This document shows positions 52,893-62,320 of a DNA stretch of 64,000 nt, one piece after another. The stretch spans positions 1 to 64,000 of the forward strand of contig JAUNGB010000009.1 in assembly GCA_030524715.1 (NCBI GenBank), written 5' to 3'. The notes under the pieces are model-generated. The model had not been told where the DNA came from, did no database searches, and worked only from the letters and a program-made list of their open reading frames with translations. The first letter of the stretch is position 1. Every line of letters begins with the position of its first letter. The stretch comes from Eubacteriales bacterium (GTDB lineage: Bacteria > Bacillota > Clostridia > Lachnospirales > Lachnospiraceae). Position numbers and translations under genes: made by a program.

Positions 52893-53494
52893 ACGTAGTA
52901 TCTCCTTTAAATTTTGTTTTGATGATGACCGACGGTTTCTTTTGTTGTGTTGCTTTTTTACACAACGCTGCTGTAGATGCATCTGCTATGCTTTGAAAGA
53001 AAATTTTATTCTATAAATGAGCAAATTTGAAATTTTACAAAGTTGCTTAAAATTGCTTAAAACTAAAGACATTACGCCTTTTGAAGTGTATACTGTTTAT
53101 GACTAGAAAATAATAATCTGCAATGAGCTTCCGGTACCGTCAGTGGTTTCTTATTTCCTTTACGACAGTTGGTATACATGCGGCGACGTCATGGACGCTT
53201 TTATCAAAAGGGCTTCTATTTGAGTAAGTCACGGCTTTAGTAGCATAGAAGCATTGTGTATTATTTTAAATTTTCTCATTTATAGTTTTATTCCCTTATA
53301 TAGATTATAGAATGAACTATTTTAGTTTGGTCAATATGTAAAATAAAAAAACTGAGATATCTATTTTTGAGCAAACATTTACTAAAAAAAACAAAAAAAA
53401 TTGTGAAATTCATACAAAATAATCAAAAAAGAGATGCACCATTATGGTGCACCTAAAAAAATGAACAAATTTATTCTATCTGTGAGGTTGGAAT
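52893..53494. other. 600-bp spacer upstream of the permease
   Basis: It should hold the permease promoter on the minus strand, but no convincing -35/-10 pair was found. The sequence is AT-rich. The merR terminator (53425-53456) is inside. A 34-codon plus-strand ORF at 53123 (MSFRYRQWFLISFTTVGIHA and 14 more) has no ribosome site and might be a transporter remnant; not called. Confidence 0.4.
53425..53456 (-). terminator. Terminator of the merR-type gene
   Basis: On the minus strand TGCACC and GGTGCA (53435-53451) form a stem, followed by CTCTTTTTTG. It lies about 40 bp after the stop. Confidence 0.75.
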
Positions 53495-54307
53495 TTATTT
53501 CGTCAGAGGCAACCAAAGTCGCGCGCTTTTTCTGGAATGCCCCTGTTCATCCAGTGTAAACAAAATTGATTGGATAATCACAATGCCTTGGGGCTTGAGG
53601 TTTCGTTCAAGAGCTTCCTGGTTTAGTTTTTTACATTCGTCCTGAAAGTCCTTCTTTTTATAATCTGCGAAAACAACTTTCGTCAAAGCCGGAGCCGTCT
53701 TGAGCGTTTTGAGTTTTTGATAGAGATGGTATGGAACAGATTCTAATTCTGTTTTGTATATTCCCATACCAAATTCTGTTTTGCCAGTTGCCAAATATTC
53801 TACCTGAATAAAAAAAGCGTCCGGATCCACCGAAAGTAGTTTTTGAACTGTAGAAGAAAATTCTTGTTCCCGTTTGTACCAGGCTATTCCCGGCATAGTC
53901 TTATTTTCCAGAACATTAACCGACTGAGTATCCCAGAGGCGGTGTATTATTCGGTTGAAACGCTGGATTTTGAGAGTTGCTTTCTGGATTATCTGAAAAT
54001 AAACTTCTCTTTTGGCGTTTAGGTACTCCCTGAGATCTCCCAGCGTCATGCCATCTACCAGTTTTTTTATGTCCTCAATAGAGAAATCTAGTTCCCGATA
54101 CTCCTGAATCAGAAAAATTAACTGAAGCTGGTCTTCGGTATAGCCACGGTAACCGTTATCAAAACGAATTGGCGTAATTAGACCATTATTTTCATAATAA
54201 GTGATTGCTGATTTTGATAAACCTGTTGCTTTTGCTATGTCAGAAATTGAATAATATTTTTGCTGGGCTTCTTTTGGAGATTGTTCGAAGACCTTATTTT
54301 CAGGCAT
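53495..54307 (-). CDS. MerR family regulator
   Basis: A protein of 270 aa. The N-terminal MerR winged helix is YYSISDIAKATGLSKSAITY, then NGYRGYTEDQLQLI, followed by a coiled-coil dimer helix and a C-terminal ~130-residue part that looks like an effector domain. It lies upstream of the permease/esterase pair on the same strand, so it may control them in response to a small organic ligand. A 980-bp spacer separates it from the trp operon. Confidence 0.85.
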   Translation of the reverse strand: MPENKVFEQSPKEAQQKYYSISDIAKATGLSKSAITYYENNGLITPIRFDNGYRGYTEDQLQLIFLIQEYRELDFSIEDIKKLVDGMTLGDLREYLNAKREVYFQIIQKATLKIQRFNRIIHRLWDTQSVNVLENKTMPGIAWYKREQEFSSTVQKLLSVDPDAFFIQVEYLATGKTEFGMGIYKTELESVPYHLYQKLKTLKTAPALTKVVFADYKKKDFQDECKKLNQEALERNLKPQGIVIIQSILFTLDEQGHSRKSARLWLPLTK

Positions 54308-54725
54308 AAAATCCTCCCCCTTTCTTTAATAAATTCTCATATTTCCCACACCTTTTGAGGTGTTGAACCTTGAAAAATCAATACTTTAACTATAAAAAGG
54401 CACAAACCGCTTGCGTGTGATATAATTGAATTACTGAAAACAATTACACAGCAATGAGATACATGCCATGTCAAGTATACCACAGATTACAGATAATGGA
54501 AACAGTGTTTCGGACTTTGCCATTAATTATAAAAAAGTATAAATTCTCAAAGTAAATGCCCTTTCTTTGGTTTTGATTTTGATTTATCACCTAAATTTTA
54601 CCATAGATGGAGGTCTTTTTCTATTCACTTAAAAGATAAAAAGCAATATTTGATTAAAATACAGTAACTATGCGGATTTCAGCAGTTGATGCTGTTGCTC
54701 CGTGAATAATTCAGGATAAATTTGA

Positions 54726-54905
54726 CACAAAAAAATAAGCCTGTCAAAGCTTTGCGGGATTTTGAGCGTCAAAGATTCGAAATATATCCAGCCTGGCAGC
54801 GGTTCCCTGAACGGACGCAGAAAAAAACTTCAAGATGCGCTTAAAAATCTTGATGAATACCAAAATTACGAAATGGCCTGTAATGCGGTACTTGGTGTGG
54901 ATTGA
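54726..54905 (+). pseudogene. Possible C-terminal gene fragment, unrecognised
   Basis: An open frame without start or ribosome site (upstream stop at 54723-54725) encodes SGSLNGRRKKLQDALKNLDE followed by YQNYEMACNAVLGVD and a stop. The composition looks like a real protein tail, but I cannot name it. The rest of 54308-54720 is AT-rich; it should hold the merR promoter, but nothing clear is seen. Confidence 0.25.
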
Positions 54906-54918
54906 ATCAAAATGATAC

Positions 54919-54947
54919 TTGACAAGAAATAAGAAATATGTTAATTT
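54919..54947 (+). promoter_or_regulatory. Promoter of the trp operon
   Basis: TTGACA (54919-54924), a 17-bp spacer and TAATTT (54942-54947). It precedes the T-box leader, giving a leader of about 380 nt before trpE. Confidence 0.6.
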
Positions 54948-54974
54948 ATTAAAAGAATTTAACATATTAAACCG

Positions 54975-55247
54975 TTGAAGCGGAGATAAAAGCAATTATG
55001 CGCGCACAGAGAATCCGGGAAGGTGAGAGCCGGGTCGAGATGCAGATTGCCAAATGGACCGCTGAGGGCGCAGTCAAAGGCATTTTAGCTGAGTATTCTG
55101 CGACGTAGGGCATACGTCAGTTGCCGGGAATATGAAGGTATTCCGCAAAGTGCACGGGTCAGACCGTGAAGCAAGGTGGCACCGCGGGCAGATTGATACG
55201 CTCGTCCTTGGCAGAGGCTGGAACTCTGTCAGGGGCGAGCGTCTTTT
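54975..55247 (+). promoter_or_regulatory. Tryptophan T-box leader with terminator
   Basis: The hallmark T-box AAGGTGGCACCGCG lies at 55173-55186. Upstream are Stem I-like elements (CACAGAGAATCC, GGTGAGAG) and a candidate specifier TGG at 55055-55057 (CAAATGGACC), matching tRNA-Trp. The terminator is ACGCTCGTCC (55198-55207) against GGGGCGAGCGT (55232-55242) with TTTT. Uncharged tRNA-Trp would favour the antiterminator and switch on the operon. Confidence 0.9.
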
Positions 55248-55334
55248 GCGTGCGAGCGGCGGAGTGGAGGGGAAACAATCCCCGTCGTGCTTGCACGAAA
55301 GCATAAATTAAGAAAGAATCCGGGAGGTATATCT

Positions 55335-56819
55335 ATGTATCCAACACTTGACATTATCCAAAAGCTTGCATCCTCCGGCAAATACCGCCGCATTCCGGTA
55401 TGCCGGGAATTATATGCGGACAGATATACGCCAGTAGAAGTAATGCGGGCGCTCCGGGAGGCGAGCAGGCACTGCTATCTTCTGGAAAGCGCCAGCCAGA
55501 CGGAGGTCTGGGGCAGGTTTTCCTTTTTGGGCTATGATCCTGCGATGGAAATTACCTGCACGGACGGCCTTATGAGGATCCGCCGGACAAAAGCAGAGGG
55601 GAAGGAAGAGGTTACAAAGCGGGTTTCCCATCCGGGAGATACGCTCCGTGAAATCCTGAACCAGTATAAAAGCCCGGTAATGGAAGGAATGCCGCCTTTT
55701 ACCGGAGGTCTGGTAGGATATTTTTCCTACGATTACATTAAATACAGCGAGCCGAAGCTGAAGCTTGAGGACCGCGAGCAGCAGGATTTCCGCGATATGG
55801 ATCTGATGCTCTTTGATCAGGTGATCGCCTTTGACCATTATAAGCAAAAGGTTCTTCTTATTACCGGAGTAATGACCGATGATGTAGAAAAATCTTATAA
55901 AAAGGCGGAGCAGACCTTACAGGAAATGGCGGATTTGATCAGACATGGGAAACGAAGGGAATTTTCTCCGTTAAAACTCCTTTCAGAAATCCAGCCGCAG
56001 TTTCCAAAGGAACAATACTGCCGGATGGTAGAAACTGCCAGACATTATATTTATGAGGGGGATATCTTTCAGGTGGTTTTGTCCAATCCCATGAGGGCAA
56101 AAGCGGAAGGAAGCTTATTTGATACCTACCGTGCCCTGCGCACGATGAATCCGTCCCCGTATATGTTTTATTTTTCCAGCGATGACATTGAGATCGCAGG
56201 GGCTTCACCGGAAACCCTGGTCAAGCTGGAGGACGGAAAGCTGAGCACCTTCCCTTTGGCAGGAACAAGGCCGAGAGGCCGTAACAGGCAGGAGGATCAA
56301 GCTCTTGAGGAAGGGCTTTTACAGGATGAAAAGGAACTGGCCGAGCACAATATGCTTGTGGATCTGGGGAGAAACGATATCGGAAAGATCAGTAAGATCG
56401 GCAGTGTGGAAGTGGAAAAATACTTATCTGTGGAACGTTTTTCACACGTGATGCATCTTGGCTCTACGGTAACCGGGGATATCCGGGAAGACAAGGATGC
56501 CGTGGACGCGGTAGACGCGATCCTCCCGGCGGGAACGCTTTCCGGGGCGCCCAAGTTCCGTGCCTGCCAGATTATTGAAGAACTGGAACAGAGCAAGAGA
56601 GGCATTTACGGCGGAGCCATCGGTTATCTGGATTTTGCCGGAAATCTGGATACCTGCATTGCGATCCGTCTGGTATATAAAAAGAACGGAGCTGTCTGTA
56701 TCCGCTCAGGCGCAGGAATTGTGGCTGACAGTATTCCTGAGAAGGAATTTGAAGAATGCTGCAACAAGGCAAGGGCAGTCGTGCAGGCAATCCGACAGGC
56801 ACAGGAGGGATTGGAATGA
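55335..56819 (+). CDS. trpE: Anthranilate synthase component I
   Basis: A protein of 494 aa. The N-terminal LLESAS motif is the tryptophan feedback site. The chorismate-binding part has GGLVGYFSYD, DIFQVVLSNPMRAK, FPLAGTRPRGR and GTLSGAPKFRA. With TrpG it makes anthranilate from chorismate and glutamine. The start at 55335 follows GGGAGGT. It overlaps trpG by 4 bp. First gene of a full trpEGDCFBA operon under the T-box. Confidence 0.96.
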   Translation: MYPTLDIIQKLASSGKYRRIPVCRELYADRYTPVEVMRALREASRHCYLLESASQTEVWGRFSFLGYDPAMEITCTDGLMRIRRTKAEGKEEVTKRVSHPGDTLREILNQYKSPVMEGMPPFTGGLVGYFSYDYIKYSEPKLKLEDREQQDFRDMDLMLFDQVIAFDHYKQKVLLITGVMTDDVEKSYKKAEQTLQEMADLIRHGKRREFSPLKLLSEIQPQFPKEQYCRMVETARHYIYEGDIFQVVLSNPMRAKAEGSLFDTYRALRTMNPSPYMFYFSSDDIEIAGASPETLVKLEDGKLSTFPLAGTRPRGRNRQEDQALEEGLLQDEKELAEHNMLVDLGRNDIGKISKIGSVEVEKYLSVERFSHVMHLGSTVTGDIREDKDAVDAVDAILPAGTLSGAPKFRACQIIEELEQSKRGIYGGAIGYLDFAGNLDTCIAIRLVYKKNGAVCIRSGAGIVADSIPEKEFEECCNKARAVVQAIRQAQEGLE

Positions 56820-57391
56820 TTTTACTGATTGATAATTACGATAGTTTTTCCTATAACTTATACCAGTTGATCGGCTCAGTAGAGCCTGATATCAGGGTTA
56901 TCCGGAACGATGATTATACAGTGCGGGAGATTGAAGAAATGAAGCCTGAAGCGCTGATCTTATCTCCCGGTCCGGGAAAGCCCTGCGATGCGGGAGTCTG
57001 CATTGAGGCTGTCCGGTATTTTGCCGGAAAGCTCCCGATCCTTGGCGTATGTCTTGGGCATCAGTCTATCTGTGAAGCCTTCGGAGGAACGGTATCTTAT
57101 GCCAAAGAGCTGATGCACGGCAAACAGAAAGAGATTAAGACTATCGGCAGCAGCCGGTTGTTTGAAGGGCTTGGGGACAGCTTTCTGGCTGCCCGCTATC
57201 ATTCCCTTGCAGCCATAAGATCAACGCTTCCCGAAGAATTAATCGTTACCGCGGAATCTGAGGATGGTGAAGTCATGGCAGTGGAACACCGCGCATACCC
57301 TGTCTATGGCGTTCAGTTCCATCCGGAATCAGTAATGACTCCACAGGGGAAGACCATAATCCGGAATTTTATAAAGACCATAATAAGATGA
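56816..57391 (+). CDS. trpG: Anthranilate synthase component II, glutamine amidotransferase
   Basis: A protein of 191 aa of class I amidotransferases: DNYDSFSYNL at the N-terminus, the nucleophile cysteine in GVCLGHQ, and the His-Glu pair in VQFHPESV. It supplies ammonia to TrpE. The ATG at 56816 overlaps the trpE stop (ATGA). The folate enzyme PabA has the same fold, but the operon settles the role here. Confidence 0.94.
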   Translation: MILLIDNYDSFSYNLYQLIGSVEPDIRVIRNDDYTVREIEEMKPEALILSPGPGKPCDAGVCIEAVRYFAGKLPILGVCLGHQSICEAFGGTVSYAKELMHGKQKEIKTIGSSRLFEGLGDSFLAARYHSLAAIRSTLPEELIVTAESEDGEVMAVEHRAYPVYGVQFHPESVMTPQGKTIIRNFIKTIIR

Positions 57392-57440
57392 AGCGAGCCG
57401 CGCAGCGGCCTGCGTTCTTGAGCATGCAGCAAAGAGGTGC
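57392..57440. repeat. Family A interspersed repeat, copy 4
   Basis: GCCGCGCAGCGGCCTGCGTT followed by CTTGAGCATGCAGCAAAGAGG, immediately after the trpG stop. A small stem TCCCTCATGAGTGAGGGA follows (57444-57461). The element lies inside the trp operon between trpG and trpD. Confidence 0.7.
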
Positions 57441-57530
57441 AAGTCCCTCATGAGTGAGGGATTTATCTAAAGAAGACTTGTCCTCTTTGTTCTAAAATAA
57501 ATACCATCGGCATGAAAGAGAGGAATAAAA

Positions 57531-58541
57531 ATGATCAAAGAAGCGATTTTAAAATTAGCAAAAAAAGAAGATTTGTCATATGAGGAAGCGGAAGCTGTCA
57601 TGAATGAGATTATGGGCGGAGAAGCGACGCCGGTTCAGATGTCCTCATATTTAACCGCCCTTTCGCTGAAAGGAGAAACCATTGATGAGATTACCGCGTC
57701 CGCCGCAGGAATGCGCGCCCATTGTATTAAGCTCCTTCACGATATGGATGTGCTGGAAATCGTGGGAACCGGAGGCGACGGTTCTAATTCCTTCAATATA
57801 TCCACCACGGCTTCTCTTGTGATCGCGGCGGGAGGCGTGCCTGTGGCAAAACACGGAAACAGGGCTGCATCCTCTAAATCCGGGGCGGCTGATGTCTTAG
57901 AAGCTCTGGGCGTAAAGATTACGATCCCTCCGGAAAAAAGCGCGGAGCTTCTGAAAAAGATCAACATTTGCTTCCTGTTTGCCCAGAACTACCACATCGC
58001 GATGAAATACGTGGCGCCTATCCGGAAGGAACTGGGAATCCGTACGGTATTTAATATTCTCGGGCCATTAAGTAATCCTGCCGGAGCCAATATGGAGCTT
58101 ATGGGAGTTTTTGACGAGTCTCTTGTAGAGCCGCTGGCGCAGGTTATGGCAAAGCTTGGCGTAACCCGGGGAATGGTAGTTTTCGGTCAGGATAAGCTGG
58201 ACGAAATCTCTATGAGCGCCCCTACTTCCGTATGCGAAATCCGTGACGGATGGTTCCAGTCTTATGAGATCACACCGGAGCAGTTCGGATATGAAAGATG
58301 CGAAAAGGACGCTCTGACAGGCGGTACCCCACAGGAAAATGCAGCGATCACCAGGGCAATCCTGTCAGGCGAAGAGAGAGGCCCGAAGCGTCAGGCAGTC
58401 TGCCTGAATGCAGGCGCATCCTTTTACATTACCGGAAAAGCTTCTTCTATGGAGGAAGGCGTCAGAATGGCGGAAAAAATGATCGACAGCGGAGCGGCGT
58501 CCCGCAAGCTGGAAGAGTTTATTAAAGAGTCCAATGGGTAA
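57531..58541 (+). CDS. trpD: Anthranilate phosphoribosyltransferase
   Basis: A protein of 336 aa. The PRPP-binding motif [14 protein letters not shown], the [18 protein letters not shown] loop and [11 protein letters not shown] are all present. It joins anthranilate to PRPP. RBS AGAGAGG. Separate from trpG, not fused as in some enteric bacteria. Confidence 0.95.
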   Translation: MIKEAILKLAKKEDLSYEEAEAVMNEIMGGEATPVQMSSYLTALSLKGETIDEITASAAGMRAHCIKLLHDMDVLEIVGTGGDGSNSFNISTTASLVIAAGGVPVAKHGNRAASSKSGAADVLEALGVKITIPPEKSAELLKKINICFLFAQNYHIAMKYVAPIRKELGIRTVFNILGPLSNPAGANMELMGVFDESLVEPLAQVMAKLGVTRGMVVFGQDKLDEISMSAPTSVCEIRDGWFQSYEITPEQFGYERCEKDALTGGTPQENAAITRAILSGEERGPKRQAVCLNAGASFYITGKASSMEEGVRMAEKMIDSGAASRKLEEFIKESNG

Positions 58542-58578
58542 CTGCAATGCATCCGTGGCCCTTTAAAGGAGGCAGAAC

Positions 58579-59403
58579 ATGAACATTTTAAATGAAATTG
58601 CAGAAAAAACCAGACAGAGGATTGAAGAGGAAAAGTCCCGTATTCCTGTATCTGATTTAATAGAAAAAATAAAAAGCAGGCAGGAGAAAGAAACTCTTTT
58701 TCCTGCAAAAACCACCTTCCTGAGTTCTTTGCAAAAGCCGGGAATGTCTTATATCTGCGAGGTGAAAAAGGCGTCTCCCTCCAAAGGTCTGATCGCCCCG
58801 GAATTTCCTTATCTGGAGATCGCAAGAGAATATGAAGCGGCAGGGGCCAGCGCCATATCCTGTCTCACAGAACCCTTTTATTTTCAGGGGGCGGATCGTT
58901 ATCTGGAGGAAATCGCCGAAGAAGTCCGTATTCCGGTTCTCCGGAAGGATTTTACTGTAGATGAATATATGATTTATCAGGCAAGAGCTCTGGGGGCCTC
59001 TGCGGTTCTTCTTATCTGCGCGATCCTGGCTGACAGACAGCTTGCCGATTACCGGATTCTTGCCAAGGAACTGGGTATGGATGCGCTGGTGGAGGCTCAT
59101 GATGAGAGAGAGGTAGAGCGCGCCGTTGCCGCCGGAGCTGAGATTATCGGCGTCAACAACCGTGACCTGCGCACCTTTGAGGTAAATATGAACAACAGCA
59201 TCCGTCTCCGTTCTCTTGCACCGGAAAACACGGTTTTTGTTTCGGAAAGCGGTATCCGTACCTCCGGGGATATCCGTCAGCTTTACAGCCATCAGGTGGA
59301 CGCCGTATTGATCGGAGAAACCCTTATGCGCAGCAGCAACAAAAAAGCCGCTCTGGAAGAACTGAACGGAAAACCGCTCGTTACTGTTCGCGCTTTGGTG
59401 TAA
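58579..59403 (+). CDS. trpC: Indole-3-glycerol phosphate synthase
   Basis: A protein of 274 aa, TIM barrel. It has CEVKKASPSKGLI, SCLTEPFYFQG, VLRKDFTVDEYMIYQARALG, LVEAHDEREVERA and GVNNRDLRTFEV with the active-site Lys, Glu and Asn residues. RBS AAAGGAGG. Its stop codon lies inside a family C hairpin (59380-59411), so the repeat encodes the last residues. Confidence 0.95.
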   Translation: MNILNEIAEKTRQRIEEEKSRIPVSDLIEKIKSRQEKETLFPAKTTFLSSLQKPGMSYICEVKKASPSKGLIAPEFPYLEIAREYEAAGASAISCLTEPFYFQGADRYLEEIAEEVRIPVLRKDFTVDEYMIYQARALGASAVLLICAILADRQLADYRILAKELGMDALVEAHDEREVERAVAAGAEIIGVNNRDLRTFEVNMNNSIRLRSLAPENTVFVSESGIRTSGDIRQLYSHQVDAVLIGETLMRSSNKKAALEELNGKPLVTVRALV

Positions 59404-59411
59404 ACAGTAAT
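59380..59411. repeat. Family C hairpin repeat, copy 2, overlapping the trpC stop
   Basis: GTTACTGT (59380-59387) and ACAGTAAT (59404-59411) around TCGCGCTTTGGTGTAA; the TAA within is the trpC stop codon. Confidence 0.65.
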
Positions 59412-59446
59412 GATTGGGCACAATCGATTACAGAAGGGACAGAAAT

Positions 59447-60058
59447 ATGGCAAAAATAAAAATATGCGGACTTAGAAGCCGTGAAGATATTGAAGCAGTC
59501 AATAAGGCAAAACCTGACTACTGCGGCTTTGTGATCGAATTTCCCGGAAGTTTCCGCAGCGTTACCAGACAGCAGGCCAGAGAACTGGTTTCGGGGCTTC
59601 ATAAAGAAATCCTTCCAGTAGGTGTTTTTGTCAATGCCCCTGTGGAGCTTCCGGCGGCGCTTTTAGAGGAAGGGACGCTTGCCATGGCCCAACTGCACGG
59701 ACAGGAGGACGAGGAATATATGGCCAGGCTGCGGGAATACACCCAAAAGCCTGTCATTCAGGCGTTTTCCATTAAAGAAAAAGCTGATATCCACAGGGTG
59801 CTGGCAAGCAGCGCGGATTACATACTTCTTGACCAGGGAGGCGGCGGGACAGGGACTCCCTTTGACTGGAGCTTGGTACCTGAGATAACACGCCCGTTTT
59901 TTCTTGCCGGAGGGCTTGGGCCTCACAATCTGGTACAGGCGATATGCCAGGTGAACCCCTGGGCGGTAGATTTAAGCAGCAGTCTTGAAACCAACAGAAA
60001 AAAAGATCTGGATAAGATTCAGGAAGCAGTTTCCATTGTCCGGTCTGTCCGTTATTAG
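59447..60058 (+). CDS. trpF: Phosphoribosylanthranilate isomerase
   Basis: A protein of 203 aa. KIKICGLRSREDIEAV gives the active-site cysteine, then CGFVIEFPGSFRSVT, QLHGQED and FLAGGLGPHNL, with VDLSSSLE holding the final acidic residue. The start at 59447 after AGAAGGGA is preferred over an upstream in-frame codon. Confidence 0.94.
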   Translation: MAKIKICGLRSREDIEAVNKAKPDYCGFVIEFPGSFRSVTRQQARELVSGLHKEILPVGVFVNAPVELPAALLEEGTLAMAQLHGQEDEEYMARLREYTQKPVIQAFSIKEKADIHRVLASSADYILLDQGGGGTGTPFDWSLVPEITRPFFLAGGLGPHNLVQAICQVNPWAVDLSSSLETNRKKDLDKIQEAVSIVRSVRY

Positions 60059-60084
60059 TTCATAGTCTTGCAGATAGTGCAGAG

Positions 60085-60137
60085 CCTGGTACATCATTGC
60101 ACTTATTACTTCAAAATCAGTGCAATGATCTGCCAGG
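60085..60137 (+). promoter_or_regulatory. Strong hairpin between trpF and trpB
   Basis: CCTGG...ATCATTGCAC (60085-60102) pairs with GTGCAATGAT...CCAGG (60120-60137): 10 perfect pairs plus 5 more. No T-tract, so probably an mRNA stability or processing element. It is followed by GTGTGAACAGCAAC, a piece of the family C repeat. Confidence 0.65.
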
Positions 60138-60199
60138 TGTGAACAGCAACGACAGATTACAGTATTTACATAATTTACATAACGGAAAGGAGCATACAA

Positions 60200-61384
60200 A
60201 TGTCAAACGGAAGATTTGGTATTCACGGAGGCCAGTATATTCCGGAAACGCTGATGAACGCGGTTCTGGAGCTGGAGGAAGCGTACCTTCATTATAAAAA
60301 TGACCCGGAATTTAACCGGGAATTAACGGAACTTTTAAACGAATACGCAGGACGGCCCTCCCGACTGTATTACGCGTCCCATATGACCGAGGATCTGGGC
60401 GGCGCGAAGGTATATTTAAAAAGAGAGGACTTAAATCACACCGGAGCCCACAAGATCAACAATGTTCTGGGACAGGTTCTTCTTGCGAAAAAAATGGGAA
60501 AGACCCGCGTCATAGCAGAAACAGGAGCCGGACAGCACGGTGTGGCGACAGCGACCGCGGCAGCTCTGATGGGGATGGAATGTGAAGTATTTATGGGAAA
60601 AGAGGATACCGAGCGTCAGGCCTTAAACGTATACCGTATGCGCCTTTTGGGAGCTAAAGTCCATGCGGTAACCTCCGGGACCGCTACCTTAAAGGACGCG
60701 GTGTCTGAGACTATGCGAGAATGGACCAACCGTATTGCGGATACCCATTATGTTCTTGGATCTGTTATGGGCCCGCATCCCTTCCCGACTATTGTCCGTG
60801 ATTTTCAGGCGGTTATTTCCAAAGAGATCAAAGAGCAGATGCTGGAAAAGGAAGGAAAGCTTCCGGACGCCGTTCTGGCCTGTGTGGGCGGCGGCTCTAA
60901 TGCCATCGGAACCTTTTACAATTTTATCGACGATACGGACGTCCGTCTGATCGGCTGCGAGGCTGCCGGCCGCGGGGTAAATACGGCGGAAACAGCGGCT
61001 ACCATTGCAACCGGAAAATTAGGGATATTTCATGGAATGAAGTCCTATTTCTGTCAGGATGAATACGGACAGATCGCCCCGGTATATTCGATTTCCGCAG
61101 GGCTGGATTATCCGGGCGTAGGTCCTGAGCATGCCTACCTTTACGATACCGGCAGAGCAGAGTACGTTCCGGTTACGGATGAAGAAGCTGTGGAAGCGTT
61201 TGAATACCTGTCAAGGATCGAGGGCATTATACCTGCCATTGAAAGCGCCCATGCGGTCGCCTATGCCCGTAAGCTTGTGCCGACTATGAGGAAAGACCAG
61301 ACGGTAGTGATAACGATCTCCGGCCGCGGCGACAAGGACTGCGCCGCTATTGCCCGTTACAGAGGGGAGGATATCCATGAGTAA
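60200..61384 (+). CDS. trpB: Tryptophan synthase beta chain
   Basis: A protein of 394 aa, PLP-dependent. The PLP lysine is in [15 protein letters not shown], and [25 protein letters not shown] and ISGRGDKD (phosphate and cofactor sites) are present. This is the TrpB1 type. RBS GGAAAGGAG. It overlaps trpA by 8 bp. Confidence 0.96.
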   Translation: MSNGRFGIHGGQYIPETLMNAVLELEEAYLHYKNDPEFNRELTELLNEYAGRPSRLYYASHMTEDLGGAKVYLKREDLNHTGAHKINNVLGQVLLAKKMGKTRVIAETGAGQHGVATATAAALMGMECEVFMGKEDTERQALNVYRMRLLGAKVHAVTSGTATLKDAVSETMREWTNRIADTHYVLGSVMGPHPFPTIVRDFQAVISKEIKEQMLEKEGKLPDAVLACVGGGSNAIGTFYNFIDDTDVRLIGCEAAGRGVNTAETAATIATGKLGIFHGMKSYFCQDEYGQIAPVYSISAGLDYPGVGPEHAYLYDTGRAEYVPVTDEEAVEAFEYLSRIEGIIPAIESAHAVAYARKLVPTMRKDQTVVITISGRGDKDCAAIARYRGEDIHE

Positions 61385-62150
61385 AAAAATTGCAGACGCA
61401 TTTAAAAACGGAAAAGCATTTATCCCATTTATCACCTGCGGAGACCCGTCTCTTGAGGTTACCGAGCAGCTTGTATATGCCATGGAAGAGGCAGGCGCCG
61501 ACTTAATAGAACTTGGTATTCCTTTCTCCGATCCTACTGCAGAGGGTCCGGTCATCCAGGCTGCCAATATCAGGGCTTTATCCGGAGGCACTACGACGGA
61601 TAAAATTTTCGACATGGTAGTGAGGATCCGAAAAAACACTTCGATTCCCATGGTATTTATGACCTATGCAAACGTAGTTTTTTCCTATGGTACCGAACGC
61701 TTTATTAAAACTGCCGCTGAAATCGGCATGAACGGCCTGATCCTCCCAGATGTGCCCTACGAAGAAAAAGAAGAATTTGACACCGTATGCAAACAATATG
61801 GCATTGACCTGATCTCCCTGATCGCCCCGACCTCCCATGAGAGGATCTCCCGTATTGCAAAAGCGGCGGAAGGCTTTGTTTACTGTGTGTCTTCCCTGGG
61901 AGTAACCGGAATGCGCGCGCAGATTACTACGGATATCGGAGCTATGGTGGGGCTGGTTAAAAAGGAAAAAGATATTCCATGCGCGGTGGGCTTCGGTATT
62001 TCCAATCCTGAGCAGGCGAAAAAGATGGCTTTACAGGCTGACGGCGTTATCGTAGGTTCTGCCATCGTAAAACTCTGCGGAACCTATGGGGCAGAATGTG
62101 TTCCATATGTAAAGGAGTATGTAAAGTCCATGAAGGACGCCATAAGGTAA
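61377..62150 (+). CDS. trpA: Tryptophan synthase alpha chain
   Basis: A protein of 257 aa. The catalytic glutamate is in [20 protein letters not shown], and the lid and phosphate regions are [24 protein letters not shown] and [11 protein letters not shown]. It cleaves indole-glycerol phosphate and passes indole to TrpB. The start at 61377 after AGGGGAGG lies inside the trpB end. Confidence 0.95.
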   Translation: MSKKIADAFKNGKAFIPFITCGDPSLEVTEQLVYAMEEAGADLIELGIPFSDPTAEGPVIQAANIRALSGGTTTDKIFDMVVRIRKNTSIPMVFMTYANVVFSYGTERFIKTAAEIGMNGLILPDVPYEEKEEFDTVCKQYGIDLISLIAPTSHERISRIAKAAEGFVYCVSSLGVTGMRAQITTDIGAMVGLVKKEKDIPCAVGFGISNPEQAKKMALQADGVIVGSAIVKLCGTYGAECVPYVKEYVKSMKDAIR

Positions 62151-62161
62151 GAGCGGGGAAT

Positions 62162-62201
62162 GTTGTTGCTCACACTTGCGGTGCTGACAGTAAGCAGTAA
62201 C
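62162..62201. repeat. Family C hairpin repeat, copy 3
   Basis: GTTGTTGCTCACACTTGCGG followed by TGCTGACAGTAAGCAGTAAC: the outer arms pair with two G-U pairs. It follows the end of the trp operon and may help end or stabilise the transcript. Confidence 0.55.
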
Positions 62202-62320
62202 GAAGCGCAAAAATAACAGTAAAAATAGCTGTCCAAAAGTCCGGTTATGTGGTATGATAAGAAACAGGAGTAAAAGAAACGAAAGAAATAAAATGATTAT
62301 TTTAAGAGGAGGAATCGGAT

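Noticed and set aside
53123-53227. 34-codon hydrophobic ORF, possible transporter remnant
   Set aside because: Too short and without a ribosome site or a convincing family match.
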